Shown here: positions 35,429 to 43,970 of the stretch, piece after piece | Layout: every line of letters begins with the position of its first letter | How positions within the stretch are numbered: position 1 is the stretch's first letter | Source of the DNA: Nocardioides baekrokdamisoli | Lineage (GTDB): Bacteria > Actinomycetota > Actinomycetes > Propionibacteriales > Nocardioidaceae | Direction of reading: 5' to 3' | Assembly (NCBI RefSeq): GCF_003945325.1 | Contig: NZ_AP019307.1 | Span: 1-64,000, forward strand | DNA length: 64,000 nucleotides | Notes under the pieces: model-generated | Told to the model about the DNA's origin: nothing | Seen by the model: the letters and a program-made list of their open reading frames with translations, nothing else | Databases searched by the model: none | Made by a program: the position numbers and the translations under genes

Positions 35429-36638
35429 CTACAGCAACGGCTTTCTGGAAACTCGTCCACACTGGCTTGTGGGTGCCGTTGAGCCGGGAGAGTCCGAAGA
35501 AGTTCGAAGGATCCGGGCCGTACCGAAGGTCGATGTTCGAGTACCAGAACAGAGTGTCGACGCTCGGGTTGGCGACGGCCGCGGCGACGCCATTGGCTGC
35601 GATCGTCGCCTGGTAGGCCTCGGTGACGTGGTCGGTCGCGTACGGCCACATCTTGGCGGCGGTGCCGTCAGCGGCGTTGCCCGGACCCTGTGTGGGGGCG
35701 CCGAACTCGGTGACCCAGATCTTCTTCCCGGCGCACCTGTGGCTCGCGAGCACGGAGGTCAACGACATCTTGGTCCGGGTCATCATCTCCCACGGCGTGC
35801 CCCAGGTCGTGAGGGCGCTGGCGAGGTACGGGTAGGTGTACGGGTGTGACCCGACAGCGTCAAATGCCGAGCACGGGGTGGTCCGCAGCATCGTGTCAAG
35901 GAACGACGTGGCGCTGAAGTCCCGAGAGGTCTGACGGGTCATCACGAGCCCGCCGAGGATGATCTTTGCGTGAGGATCGGCTGCGCGAATGGCGGCGGAC
36001 GTCGCCGCCAGGAGCTTCCCGTACGCGGCTGGGTTGGGGTTCGACCAGAACCAGTTCGAGTCTTCCTCGTTCCAGATCTCCCAGGTGTGGATCCCGAGCC
36101 TTGAGTAGCGGGCAGCGGCCTGTCGAGCGAACGCGGCGAACCTCGCGACGCTCGCCGGAGGGCAGATGCGGGTGGTGCAGTGCGCAGCGCGAGCCCACGC
36201 CGGCGTGTAGGCCAGAACCGGGAGGACGTTGATGCCGCGGGCGTGCGCACCCTTGGCCACGGCGTCGAAACCGGCCCAACGGTACGAGGTGGCCGAGGTC
36301 GGCTGGATGTCATCCCAGGCCATGTCCGTCCGCACCCAGGTGACGTGCAGAGCGGATGCCTCCGCGAGGGTCGAAGCCAGCTGGCTGGCCGACATCCAGG
36401 CGAGGCGATTGCCGTACGAGACCCCCATGCCGGTGCGCTTGATGGTCACTGCCTGGGCTTGCACCCTGGGCTGCACGGTGGTAGCGGTCGCGGGGGCCGT
36501 CAGGCTCTCACCGTCAGCCGGCGTGGCGACCAGTTGCACCATCACGGCGGCTGCTGCGGCGGCCGCGAGGAACGCGACCAGGCGACGCGCTCGACGCGTG
36601 AGCGCGCGACCGTCCTTGTTGTTGCCTGCCGAGACCAC
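35418..36638 (-). CDS. Secreted glycoside hydrolase, GH39/GH5-like
   Basis: A 406-residue protein. GTG at 36638 is chosen because GGAGGGG lies 5-6 nt before it and it gives a signal/anchor segment (RRLVAFLAAAAAAAVMVQLVA). The catalytic (beta/alpha)8 domain has the acid/base glutamate in WEIWNEEDS (near 36067) and the nucleophile in KIWVTEFGAPTQG (near 35706). ISYGNRL-type opening and YRWAGFDAVAKGAHARGI are typical of clan-A enzymes. Its location suggests hydrolysis of the locus's own polymer, like PslG in the Psl locus (inference). Confidence 0.87.
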   Translation of the reverse strand: MVSAGNNKDGRALTRRARRLVAFLAAAAAAAVMVQLVATPADGESLTAPATATTVQPRVQAQAVTIKRTGMGVSYGNRLAWMSASQLASTLAEASALHVTWVRTDMAWDDIQPTSATSYRWAGFDAVAKGAHARGINVLPVLAYTPAWARAAHCTTRICPPASVARFAAFARQAAARYSRLGIHTWEIWNEEDSNWFWSNPNPAAYGKLLAATSAAIRAADPHAKIILGGLVMTRQTSRDFSATSFLDTMLRTTPCSAFDAVGSHPYTYPYLASALTTWGTPWEMMTRTKMSLTSVLASHRCAGKKIWVTEFGAPTQGPGNAADGTAAKMWPYATDHVTEAYQATIAANGVAAAVANPSVDTLFWYSNIDLRYGPDPSNFFGLSRLNGTHKPVWTSFQKAVAVVRQ

Positions 36639-36806
36639 GGCAACCCCTCCCCCCGAGAGCTGACCCTTCGAGAAGCGGGTCTGCAGGGTTGAACATAGGG
36701 GCGTCGAGTTCGGGAGACAATGGTCAGTCACCCATTTGAATACGGTTCGAAAGGACTAGCGCTCGACGCAGCGATCAATAGACGACGAAGGGCGGAGCCG
36801 AGCGGG

Positions 36807-37916
36807 CTACTTCTGAGCGGCGGTGACTGCCTGGTTGAAGGCGGCCCACGCGGGCTTCGGCGTCCCGTCCTTGCGGCGCAGCCCGGACCATGACCGGGAG
36901 TCACGCGGATCGTCGCGGTCGGCCGCCCAGAACACGGCGGCCACCTGGCCGCGCTGTTCGGCGGCGCCGATGAAGTCCTTGGCCAGTTCCGCCTGGTACG
37001 CCTCGGTGACATGGTCGGACGGATGCGGCCACAACTGGGCCGGACTCCCGTCCGAGGAGGCGCCGGGGCCATCGGTCGGGGCACCGTACGCGGTGATCCA
37101 GAGCGGGATGTGGCTGTAGCCATCGGCGGCGAGCACGCTGAGCACGGAGTTGGTGGTGCCGGTGAGAACCTCCCATGCCGGCGAATTGGTCCCCGGCTTG
37201 AGCGGATACGTGTACGGATGCACGCCCACTGCGTCGGCGGAAGCACAACCTCCCGCCCGGCAGAAGGCGTCCATGAACGTGCGTGGGTCGACGCAGCTGA
37301 CACCGTCGACGCAGGCGTCAAGTCCACCGACGACGATGGTCGCGCCAGGGTCGACGGACTTGGCTGCCCGCGAGGCGGCGGTGAAGAACTGGGCATAGGC
37401 ACGTGCGTCCGGTTGCTGCCAGAAGGTGCCGGAGTTCGGCTCGTTCCAGATCTCCCACGCGTGCACGCCGTCGGGGGCATAGCGGCGAACAGCAGCGTCC
37501 ATCAACGCCTCGACGTCGGTTGGTCGTGCCGGCGGGCAGGCCATTCCGGTGCATGCGCCGCGCGCCCAGGGCGGGGTGTGGCCGAGGACTGGCAATACAT
37601 GGAGCCCGAGCGTGTGCGCGGTGGTCACGATCTTGTCGACGACCGTCCAGTCGTACGGGCCCGACTTCGTCGGCTGGATCTGGTCCCACGGCAGATCGAC
37701 GCGCACCCACGTCGCGCCCACCGCCTTGGCGTCGGAGAGGGCTTCGGTCACGTCTGCGCCGTGTGCAAAGGCGAGGCTGTCGTTGAAACCCACGCCGATT
37801 GCCAGCGGTGCCCGGTGCCGGTCACCGTGGAACTCGGATGCTGCGGCCCAACCCCCGGCGAGCGCAACGGTGCCGATGATGGCGATGGCGACTGCCTTCC
37901 GTCGATCGCGCAACAT
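36807..37916 (-). CDS. Secreted glycosidase-like protein lacking the nucleophile
   Basis: A 369-residue paralogue of the preceding protein. ATG at 37916 is chosen because it gives a signal/anchor sequence (MLRDRRKAVAIAIIGTVALA); the longer frame has none. The acid/base motif is kept (WEIWNEPNS), but at the nucleophile strand it reads PLWITAYGAPTDG where the neighbour has KIWVTEFGAPTQG. The catalytic Glu is thus Ala (codon at 37089-37091). Probably a non-hydrolysing glycan-binding protein. It is transcribed toward the active paralogue, 168 bp away. Confidence 0.85.
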   Translation of the reverse strand: MLRDRRKAVAIAIIGTVALAGGWAAASEFHGDRHRAPLAIGVGFNDSLAFAHGADVTEALSDAKAVGATWVRVDLPWDQIQPTKSGPYDWTVVDKIVTTAHTLGLHVLPVLGHTPPWARGACTGMACPPARPTDVEALMDAAVRRYAPDGVHAWEIWNEPNSGTFWQQPDARAYAQFFTAASRAAKSVDPGATIVVGGLDACVDGVSCVDPRTFMDAFCRAGGCASADAVGVHPYTYPLKPGTNSPAWEVLTGTTNSVLSVLAADGYSHIPLWITAYGAPTDGPGASSDGSPAQLWPHPSDHVTEAYQAELAKDFIGAAEQRGQVAAVFWAADRDDPRDSRSWSGLRRKDGTPKPAWAAFNQAVTAAQK

Positions 37917-38242
37917 GCTTCCGGGCCCCCGATGATTGTGGTGGTGGTCGGCGCTGGGCACGCCCCTCAAGACCATAGGCGCAGGTCGAGGTTCGCAGAG
38001 AGCGATGGCGGGGTGAAGTCGGGGGTGAAAGCCGGCGCGGCGCCCATGCCTGACCTGCGTCACTGTGAGTCACTGAGAGGCAGTTGAACTACCTGGTCAG
38101 TCGGGTGATGGGATGGCGGTCTGGTGTGCGGTGGCGTGTTAGCCTCGCGTAACTCGCGACTGAGGGGAGGGCGCCGCAATGCGTTGGAGCGGCGTACGAC
38201 GACCGTGCCGACGTTGCGGACACCCGCACGACACTCACCTTC
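37917..38242. promoter_or_regulatory. Divergent promoter region, polysaccharide locus
   Basis: This 326-bp spacer separates the minus-strand glycosidase-like gene from the next plus-strand gene. It holds the tandem site at 38011-38029. No gene is supported in the rest; a frame running through it on the minus strand is a Pro/His-rich extension without signal peptide. Confidence 0.55.
38011..38029 (+). promoter_or_regulatory. Tandem operator site B, GGGTGAA-N5-GGGTGAA
   Basis: GGGTGAA at 38011-38017 and 38023-38029. It lies 95 bp before the glycosidase-like gene start on the minus strand and 214 bp before the plus-strand gene. Confidence 0.7.
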
Positions 38243-38896
38243 ATGTCCGACACGGCAGCGACTGCTCCTTGTGCGAGTGCCAGTCCTACGCTCGGCCTTG
38301 GCTCTCGGTCCGTCTTGCTCCGCAGAGCCGTCGATCCGCCCGCTGACCACGCCACGCTGCCCGAGCCTCCAGATGTCGAAGCGCTGCCGCCGGTTGCGTG
38401 TCCGGAAGGACGTTCCGTGCGTCGGTTGACTCGTGGCCGCACTTCGGGGCGACGGAGACCCGAGGACGCGGAGCGAGATTTTCTGCCTGCCGTGCTGATC
38501 GGATTGGCATGCACCGCGCTGGTCCTGGGGCTCGGCGCCGTCGCCTCGCCGTGGGTGAGGCACCAACTGTCCCTGTCGTTCACGCACGAGCCGGTGTCGT
38601 ACGTCGAGTTGTCGTTCAGCACCGATGAGGTCGCTCAGGCTTGTCATCCCGCTCGTGCGCGCGCCGTGGTGTCGTTCTCCGTCACCTCCCATGGCGACAT
38701 CTCTGGTGACCTCTCCTACGTCGTCGGGGTGACCGACACGCACGGCACCCTGATCCAGAGGCACTCCACCGTGCTGGTCATGCCGGGCGTACCGGCGACG
38801 GCGACGACGCGGATCGCCGTCGGGTCGGGCTCGTACGACGTGTCCGTCTCGTTGGGGCGCTCCCACCTCGGAGTCCATTGCGGGGCTCGACGATGA
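38243..38896 (+). CDS. Single-pass membrane protein of unknown function
   Basis: A 217-residue protein. A polar, Pro/Arg-rich N terminus (residues 1-80) precedes one membrane helix (FLPAVLIGLACTALVLGLGAV, near 80-100). The C-terminal 115 residues are predicted to be a beta-rich outer domain (YVELSFSTDEVAQACH and VVSFSVTSHGDISGDLSY). Two Cys (in QACHPA and GVHCGARR) could pair. No family was recognised. It overlaps the large membrane protein gene by 4 nt, so the two probably function together. The start is the least certain part. Confidence 0.7.
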   Translation: MSDTAATAPCASASPTLGLGSRSVLLRRAVDPPADHATLPEPPDVEALPPVACPEGRSVRRLTRGRTSGRRRPEDAERDFLPAVLIGLACTALVLGLGAVASPWVRHQLSLSFTHEPVSYVELSFSTDEVAQACHPARARAVVSFSVTSHGDISGDLSYVVGVTDTHGTLIQRHSTVLVMPGVPATATTRIAVGSGSYDVSVSLGRSHLGVHCGARR

Positions 38897-41181
38897 GCAG
38901 GGGAACTCGGCGGCAGACCCGGCACCGGACTCAAACCGGGCGCCCCGCTGACGCACTCGTTGTCGCCATCGCCCTCGTGGTGATCGGGCACTGTGTCGTT
39001 GCGCTGGATGTCGCCGTCCCGGTCGTACGACCCGTGATCGGCCTCGTCGTGCTGATGGGCGTGCCCATGTGGGCCGTCGCCGGAGCTCTCCGCGGACCTG
39101 AAGCCACCGCCCGTTGGCTGTACGCGCTCGGCTTGGCCGTGCTCGGGTCGATGGTTCTCGGGCTGGCCATGAACGAACTCCTCCCGCTGGTCGGCATCGA
39201 CGACCCGTTGCGAGCGCACTGGTTGGCAGTGCCGTCGACGGTCATTGATGTCGGGCTCCTCATCTGGCGTCGCGATGCCGTCCGTTGGCGGGTCCGGCGA
39301 CCGAGGCTCGACGGCTTGACCGCACTGGCGCTCCTCGGCCTGGTGCTCGCCGTCGTCGGGGCGATCCGCCTGAACAACGGGGCCGACAGTGCCGTGGCCG
39401 TATGCGCCCTCGCGCTGGCGGGCGCTGCGCTGGGCGGGCTGTTCCTGCGTACGCGGAGCGACACCCCCAGGGACGCTCGCGTGCTGTACCTCGTGAGTCT
39501 GACGCTGTTGCTGGCAACCTCACTGCGTGGTTGGTACACGACGGGTCACGACATCCAGAAGGAGTATCTGGTCTTCCAGTTGACCTTCGATCCGGGTCGC
39601 TGGCAGATGTCGAATTTTCCGGACCCCTACAACGCGTGCCTGAGTCTGAACGTCCTGCCCACGGTCTTCGCTGACTTCACCGGCATCTCCGGTCCGCTGC
39701 TCGCCAAGACGGTGCCGCAGTTGATCTTCGCGGCGTTGCCGGTCGTCCTCTTCCTGCTGAGCGTCCGGCTGGTCCGACGTAGCGCTGCACTGCTCGGCAC
39801 GCTCGTCACCATCACCTTCCCGACCTTCGCGGTCGACATGCCGTACATGGTTCGTCAGGAGGTCGCGTTCCTGTTCCTCGCGTTGCTCTTCCTGGCCGGG
39901 ACCGAGACGGCCTGCTCGGTGCGGTGGAGCCGTAGGGCAGTCACGCTGGCCGTCCTGGGCGTTGTCCTGTCGCACTACAGCACCAGTTATCTGATGGTGA
40001 TCACGCTGGGGATGGGCTGGGCACTCTGGCACGCGCTGCGCATGCTCCTGCGCCGGCTCGGACAGGATCCGCCTGAGGACCCTCCGCGCATGCTCTCCTT
40101 CGGACCGTTCGCTGTGGCCGCGGTTGCCGTCATGGTGTGGGTGGGGCCGCTCACCCACACCGGAGGACATCTCGGCACGGTGCTCGGCGATGCCGCCGGT
40201 GGGCTGGTGGGGTCGTCGTCCACGTCCGTCTCCTCGGATCTGGCGGCCACCATCATTCCGATCGCCACCGAAGCACCACAGACTCGTCTGGACCACTACT
40301 CGAAGACGCAGCTAGAACTGGCCCAGCCCGAGCGTGCTGCCGGCGAGTTGCTCCCCGTCACCCACGCCCAGGCGTACCCGCGGATGGCTCCGAACGTGAC
40401 TCGATCCTCGACGCCCGTGGGACGGGCGCTGGATGCGATGGCCGTTCCGGCCGCGACCGTGAACGGCATCTTCCAGTCGATCTTCGGCAAGGCGATCCAG
40501 CTGGCCTTGCTGCTCGGCCTCCTGATCGTCCTGAAGGACCGGGGGACCCGCGGCTGGTTCACGATCGAGTATCAAGTGCTCAGCCTGGCAACGTTCGTCG
40601 CGCTGGCTCTGGCCACCGTGGTCCCCGGACTGTCCGTCGAGTACGGCATCTATCGGGCGTTCCAACAGGCCCTGTTCGTCCTCGCGCCGGTGGTGGCCGT
40701 GGGTTGCTGGGCGATCTTCCGGCGACTGGGGCCGGCCGTGCGCCCGCTGTTGGTCGCCGGCTACATCGCGTACTTCTCGACGATGACGGGCGTCCTCGGT
40801 GCGACACTCGGCGTCGGCCTGCCTCAGATTCACCTCGACAACACCGGCGACTACTTCACGACCTATTACGGCACGGACCAGGATGCTGTCGCAGCGCGCT
40901 GGACCGCCGCGCAGTATCCGTCCACGGTCGTTGTCGGCGAGTACGCCGGCTCGCGGCTGATGCAGTTCCTGCCGGGTGTCACGCTCGACCGGGATCGGCT
41001 CTATCCGGGCAGGGTTCCGCGTACCGGATGGATCTTCCTCGACTCCGACATCGTGGACCACGGCATCAGCGTCTCGTCGGTCGCCGGCGGTGACCGCGCG
41101 ACGTACGTGTATCCCGCTGAGCTCGTGCGGGCGCATCGCAATCTGGTGTACAGCAACGGTTCCGACGAGGTCTATCGCTGA
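38893..41181 (+). CDS. Large polytopic membrane protein, DUF2206/Wzy- or GT-C-like
   Basis: A 762-residue protein with about 16 hydrophobic helices. ATG at 38893 overlaps the preceding stop (ATGA). A loop after the first helices contains GHDIQKEYLVFQLTF and MSNFPDPYNACLSLNVLPT, resembling the conserved outer loop of DUF2206 proteins. A soluble loop near residues 440-520 and a C-terminal outer domain complete the layout, which suits a polymerase (Wzy) or lipid-linked-sugar glycosyltransferase. The exact reaction is unknown. Confidence 0.78.
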   Translation: MSRGTRRQTRHRTQTGRPADALVVAIALVVIGHCVVALDVAVPVVRPVIGLVVLMGVPMWAVAGALRGPEATARWLYALGLAVLGSMVLGLAMNELLPLVGIDDPLRAHWLAVPSTVIDVGLLIWRRDAVRWRVRRPRLDGLTALALLGLVLAVVGAIRLNNGADSAVAVCALALAGAALGGLFLRTRSDTPRDARVLYLVSLTLLLATSLRGWYTTGHDIQKEYLVFQLTFDPGRWQMSNFPDPYNACLSLNVLPTVFADFTGISGPLLAKTVPQLIFAALPVVLFLLSVRLVRRSAALLGTLVTITFPTFAVDMPYMVRQEVAFLFLALLFLAGTETACSVRWSRRAVTLAVLGVVLSHYSTSYLMVITLGMGWALWHALRMLLRRLGQDPPEDPPRMLSFGPFAVAAVAVMVWVGPLTHTGGHLGTVLGDAAGGLVGSSSTSVSSDLAATIIPIATEAPQTRLDHYSKTQLELAQPERAAGELLPVTHAQAYPRMAPNVTRSSTPVGRALDAMAVPAATVNGIFQSIFGKAIQLALLLGLLIVLKDRGTRGWFTIEYQVLSLATFVALALATVVPGLSVEYGIYRAFQQALFVLAPVVAVGCWAIFRRLGPAVRPLLVAGYIAYFSTMTGVLGATLGVGLPQIHLDNTGDYFTTYYGTDQDAVAARWTAAQYPSTVVVGEYAGSRLMQFLPGVTLDRDRLYPGRVPRTGWIFLDSDIVDHGISVSSVAGGDRATYVYPAELVRAHRNLVYSNGSDEVYR

Positions 41182-41200
41182 GGGTGAAAGTCAGGGTGAA
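41182..41200 (+). promoter_or_regulatory. Tandem operator site C, GGGTGAA-N5-GGGTGAA
   Basis: GGGTGAA at 41182-41188 and 41194-41200, immediately after the preceding stop codon and 105 bp before the coiled-coil gene start. Confidence 0.7.
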
Positions 41201-41305
41201 TCCGCTCGCTTCGCCTTCCCCTCGGCTGTGCGTAGTGCTCGAATGGTGTGCTGCAGCCTTGGCGACTCGCCGATGGTGTGGCACGGGGGAAGGTGGATCG
41301 CGTTG

Positions 41306-42064
41306 ATGAGCTACGAGGAGTACGTCTCGGAGACCCGGGCGAAGAGCGTGGTCACGTCTGACCCTCTGAGCGAGGGCACCGTGGCATCGCTGGCCAGGGA
41401 GCTGCGCACCACGTACGCACTTCGCGCCGACCTCGAGAGCGAGTTGGCTCAGGCCGCGGCCGCTCGTCGGGAATCGGCCGCGCAGGCCGATGTCACGATC
41501 TCGCAGGCCCAGACTGTCGCGAACTCGCTCGTGTCGATCGCCACCGATGAGGCGGCACAGATCCGACGTGACGCGCAGACGCAGGCGCAGGCGATCCGCG
41601 AGGCCGCCGAGCGCGATGCTGAGGTGATCCTGGAGAGCGCCTTCGAAGCGGCTTCAGCCGCCAACGCTGCCCGGATCAGTGGACTTGAGCGGGTCGCAAC
41701 GGAGCTGCGGCGTTCGATGGAGTCGACCTTCAACTCGTTGGACCGGATCGAGGGCGAACTGGCGGCTGAGTCGGATGCCGTCGTCGCGCCGGAGCCGGAG
41801 GCCGACAGGGCCCAGCTGGCCGTCGCTGACGTCGCCACGGCCGAGGTCGTCAAGAGCAAGGTCGCCGAGACTGAGGTTGCCGATACCGAGCAGGTCAGCA
41901 CCGCGGTCGTCGCGATTGAGGCCCCGAACACACACGCGACCCTCGCCGAAGAGGACCACAACCTGGATGTTCCCGAGCGGCTGGTCGATCGTCGACACAA
42001 GCGCCTCGGTCCCGTCGAGCGGGACAGCGATGTACTGACGCGCCAGCGCGGGTGGCGCAAGTAG
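41306..42064 (+). CDS. Coiled-coil protein, DivIVA-like
   Basis: A 252-residue acidic protein. Residues 25-150 are one long Ala/Glu/Arg-rich coiled coil (LARELRTTYALRADLESELA, then IREAAERDAEVILESAFEAA). Residues 155-220 are a low-complexity Val/Ala/Glu region. The C terminus (VPERLVDRRHKRLGPVERDS) is basic. Such proteins act as scaffolds at the pole or growing tip in Actinobacteria. ATG at 41306 is chosen because the coil begins shortly after. It precedes the ATP-grasp gene by 27 bp and would share its transcript. Confidence 0.72.
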   Translation: MSYEEYVSETRAKSVVTSDPLSEGTVASLARELRTTYALRADLESELAQAAAARRESAAQADVTISQAQTVANSLVSIATDEAAQIRRDAQTQAQAIREAAERDAEVILESAFEAASAANAARISGLERVATELRRSMESTFNSLDRIEGELAAESDAVVAPEPEADRAQLAVADVATAEVVKSKVAETEVADTEQVSTAVVAIEAPNTHATLAEEDHNLDVPERLVDRRHKRLGPVERDSDVLTRQRGWRK

Positions 42065-42091
42065 CGCTCGGATTGCGCTGACGGAGACTCG

Positions 42092-43312
42092 ATGTCGAAC
42101 GACCAACGCGATGTCGCCGTCGGTGTAGAGGCTGTGACGTCCTGGACCGGCGTTCCCGCCGGCGCCACACAGACCGCGGGCTGCGGCGGTGTGCCCACAT
42201 TCTGGTTCGCGTCCAACGGCGAGCACGGACCCTTCGACCAGCTCGCCACGGCGCTGCGACGACGCGGCTATCGCGTCGTTCGGCTCGTCCCGACCCAGGC
42301 CTCCGTCTCGGTGAGGCTGGCTGACCGGCTCATCTATCACCGGACGGTGACGATCGAGGAGTTCGTCAGGGGGACTGCTGGGCCGTTCGCCGACGAGGAG
42401 ACCCTCGACGTCCAGTGGTACGAGAGTGTCGTTCTCCGGATACCGGATGAGGCGATCGACCGCTTCCCGGCGCACATCGCCGACCGGTTGCGGCACCGCA
42501 GGTTGCTCTGCGACAAACTCGCTGTCGCTCGACTTCTTGAATCGGCGGGGGTTCCCGTCGCGCCGCATCTCGCCGCTTCCACGCACACCGACGCCGACGC
42601 CATCGCCTTGCTTGGCCTGCCGCTGATGGTCAAGGCCGCGATCAGCTCCGGATCACAGGGGGTGATCGAGGCTGCGACTGCCGACCAGGTCGCGCAGGCC
42701 GTTGCAGATCTCGGTGTCGCTCGGGATCACGTCTTCTTCCAGCCCTTCCTGCCAGGGTCGGTGCTCAACTACGACGCCGTGGTGGGCGCCGACCTCATCC
42801 CGCTCGCGGAGGCTGCCGTTCGGCAGGTACGACCAGCGGACAGCCCGCGTCGTACTGGACTCGAGATCGTCGACGATCCGGAGCTGCTGGCGTACGGGCG
42901 CAGGGTGTGCGCTGCCATCGGAGTCGTAGGCCCGGTCGACCTGGATGTGATCCGCGGTGAGGACGGCCCGATGCTCATCGACGTGAATCCCCGTCCGTGG
43001 GGCACGATGATGTCGCTGAGCGGTGCCGGAGTGAACTTCGACGCGCACTACTTGACGGCGGTCGGCGTCGAGACTCCCGACGGTGGACTCGCGAAGGTCG
43101 GGGCCGTCGTGGGGGTCTTCCCCGACGTGGTCGCGTACGTGCTGACGACCCGCGGCGTGCTTGCTGCAGTCCGCACCTTCGTTGAGGCAGCGGCCGCCAT
43201 TGGGCGGCGCACGGGGTTCCGGTATCTCGTCCACACACTCGCGATGAGAGTGATCTGGCGCCTCTCACCGGCCGCTGCGGCTGCTGAGGCGCGAGCCTTC
43301 GGCGGTCAGTGA
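42092..43312 (+). CDS. ATP-grasp carboxylate ligase
   Basis: A 406-residue protein. The N-terminal preATP-grasp part has PTFWFASNGEHGPFDQLATALRRRGYRVV. The ATP-grasp core includes RRRLLCDKLAVARLLESAGVPV, LMVKAAISSGSQGVI and IDVNPRPWGTMM, the metal-binding Asn-Pro-Arg of the family. It should join a carboxylate to an amine through an acyl phosphate. In a surface-polysaccharide locus, a role in attaching an amino acid to a uronic acid is plausible but inferred. A hairpin terminator follows. Confidence 0.86.
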   Translation: MSNDQRDVAVGVEAVTSWTGVPAGATQTAGCGGVPTFWFASNGEHGPFDQLATALRRRGYRVVRLVPTQASVSVRLADRLIYHRTVTIEEFVRGTAGPFADEETLDVQWYESVVLRIPDEAIDRFPAHIADRLRHRRLLCDKLAVARLLESAGVPVAPHLAASTHTDADAIALLGLPLMVKAAISSGSQGVIEAATADQVAQAVADLGVARDHVFFQPFLPGSVLNYDAVVGADLIPLAEAAVRQVRPADSPRRTGLEIVDDPELLAYGRRVCAAIGVVGPVDLDVIRGEDGPMLIDVNPRPWGTMMSLSGAGVNFDAHYLTAVGVETPDGGLAKVGAVVGVFPDVVAYVLTTRGVLAAVRTFVEAAAAIGRRTGFRYLVHTLAMRVIWRLSPAAAAAEARAFGGQ

Positions 43313-43334
43313 CACGCATCTGACCCAACGCAGA

Positions 43335-43370
43335 ACGTCCCCCGGCGCCCCCTAAGGCACCGAGGGACGT
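43335..43370 (+). terminator. Hairpin terminator after the ATP-grasp gene
   Basis: ACGTCCCCCGG (43335-43345) pairs with CCGAGGGACGT (43360-43370), 10 of 11 positions, with a 14-nt loop. It begins 22 bp after the stop and marks the end of the polysaccharide locus. Confidence 0.7.
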
Positions 43371-43673
43371 GTCCGCGAGTCAGTCCACGATCAGATGTCG
43401 TAGTACAGATGTCACTCCAAGCGTCTCCGCAGGTCAGACGCACGGCCTGGTGCTACTGGGCGGACGAGTTCTAACAAATGTCTAACAACTCCACGGGTTC
43501 GATCAGATGAGTCGCTTCGTGAATCCTGCGCGAGGCATAGGTGTCAATGAGGGTGAGTCGCACGGCCAGTAGCCAAGTCAGGGCGTCTCGACACCGGCCG
43601 AAGGTGACTTCGATCCACGCTCTTGAGGCAGGGCTTCTCGGACCCAGATTCAGGAGAGGTGCCGTCGGGTTAG
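43371..43673. other. Spacer at the edge of the accessory region
   Basis: No gene is supported. Short direct repeats are visible: TCTAACAA occurs twice around 43471-43490 and AGATGTC twice around 43393-43412. This is where one end of an integrative element would be expected, but no matching repeat was found beyond the integrase, so an attachment site is not called. Confidence 0.35.
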
Positions 43674-43970
43674 CTACGCGTCCGGTTGGCTCGGTCCTTG
43701 CGCAGGCTTGATCTCTTCGGCAGCGTCTGTGTCCGCGCTGAGAGCGCCCACATTGACGGCAATCGTGACCAACTCGTCGTCCGTAACCTTGTTCCTTGCG
43801 CGCCGGTAGCCAGCGGTCCGGTCTGCAGAGGTTCCGTCGGTCTCGAATATGTGGGACTCGATCAAGATTGAGAGTCGGGGGAGTTCGAAGGTGTCATCAC
43901 TCGGGGCAGCACTGTCTTCGTCCGAATCAGTAGCCTTCTTGTGGCGCGGCACGATGTCTGCGAGTGTCAT
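43674..43970 (-). CDS. Small acidic hypothetical protein
   Basis: A 98-residue protein. ATG at 43970 is chosen because it overlaps the stop of the upstream membrane protein gene (ATGA). The sequence is acidic in the centre (TDSDEDSAAPSDDTFELP) with a helical C-terminal half (RRARNKVTDDELVTIAVNVG). No family was recognised. The overlap implies it is made with the membrane protein and may be its partner. Confidence 0.65.
   Translation of the reverse strand: MTLADIVPRHKKATDSDEDSAAPSDDTFELPRLSILIESHIFETDGTSADRTAGYRRARNKVTDDELVTIAVNVGALSADTDAAEEIKPAQGPSQPDA

Noticed and set aside
43485..43500. GGTTCGATCA resembling a tRNA T-arm near the integrase element, possible attachment site
   Set aside because: No acceptor stem or CCA/anticodon arm could be folded, and no copy exists beyond the integrase.
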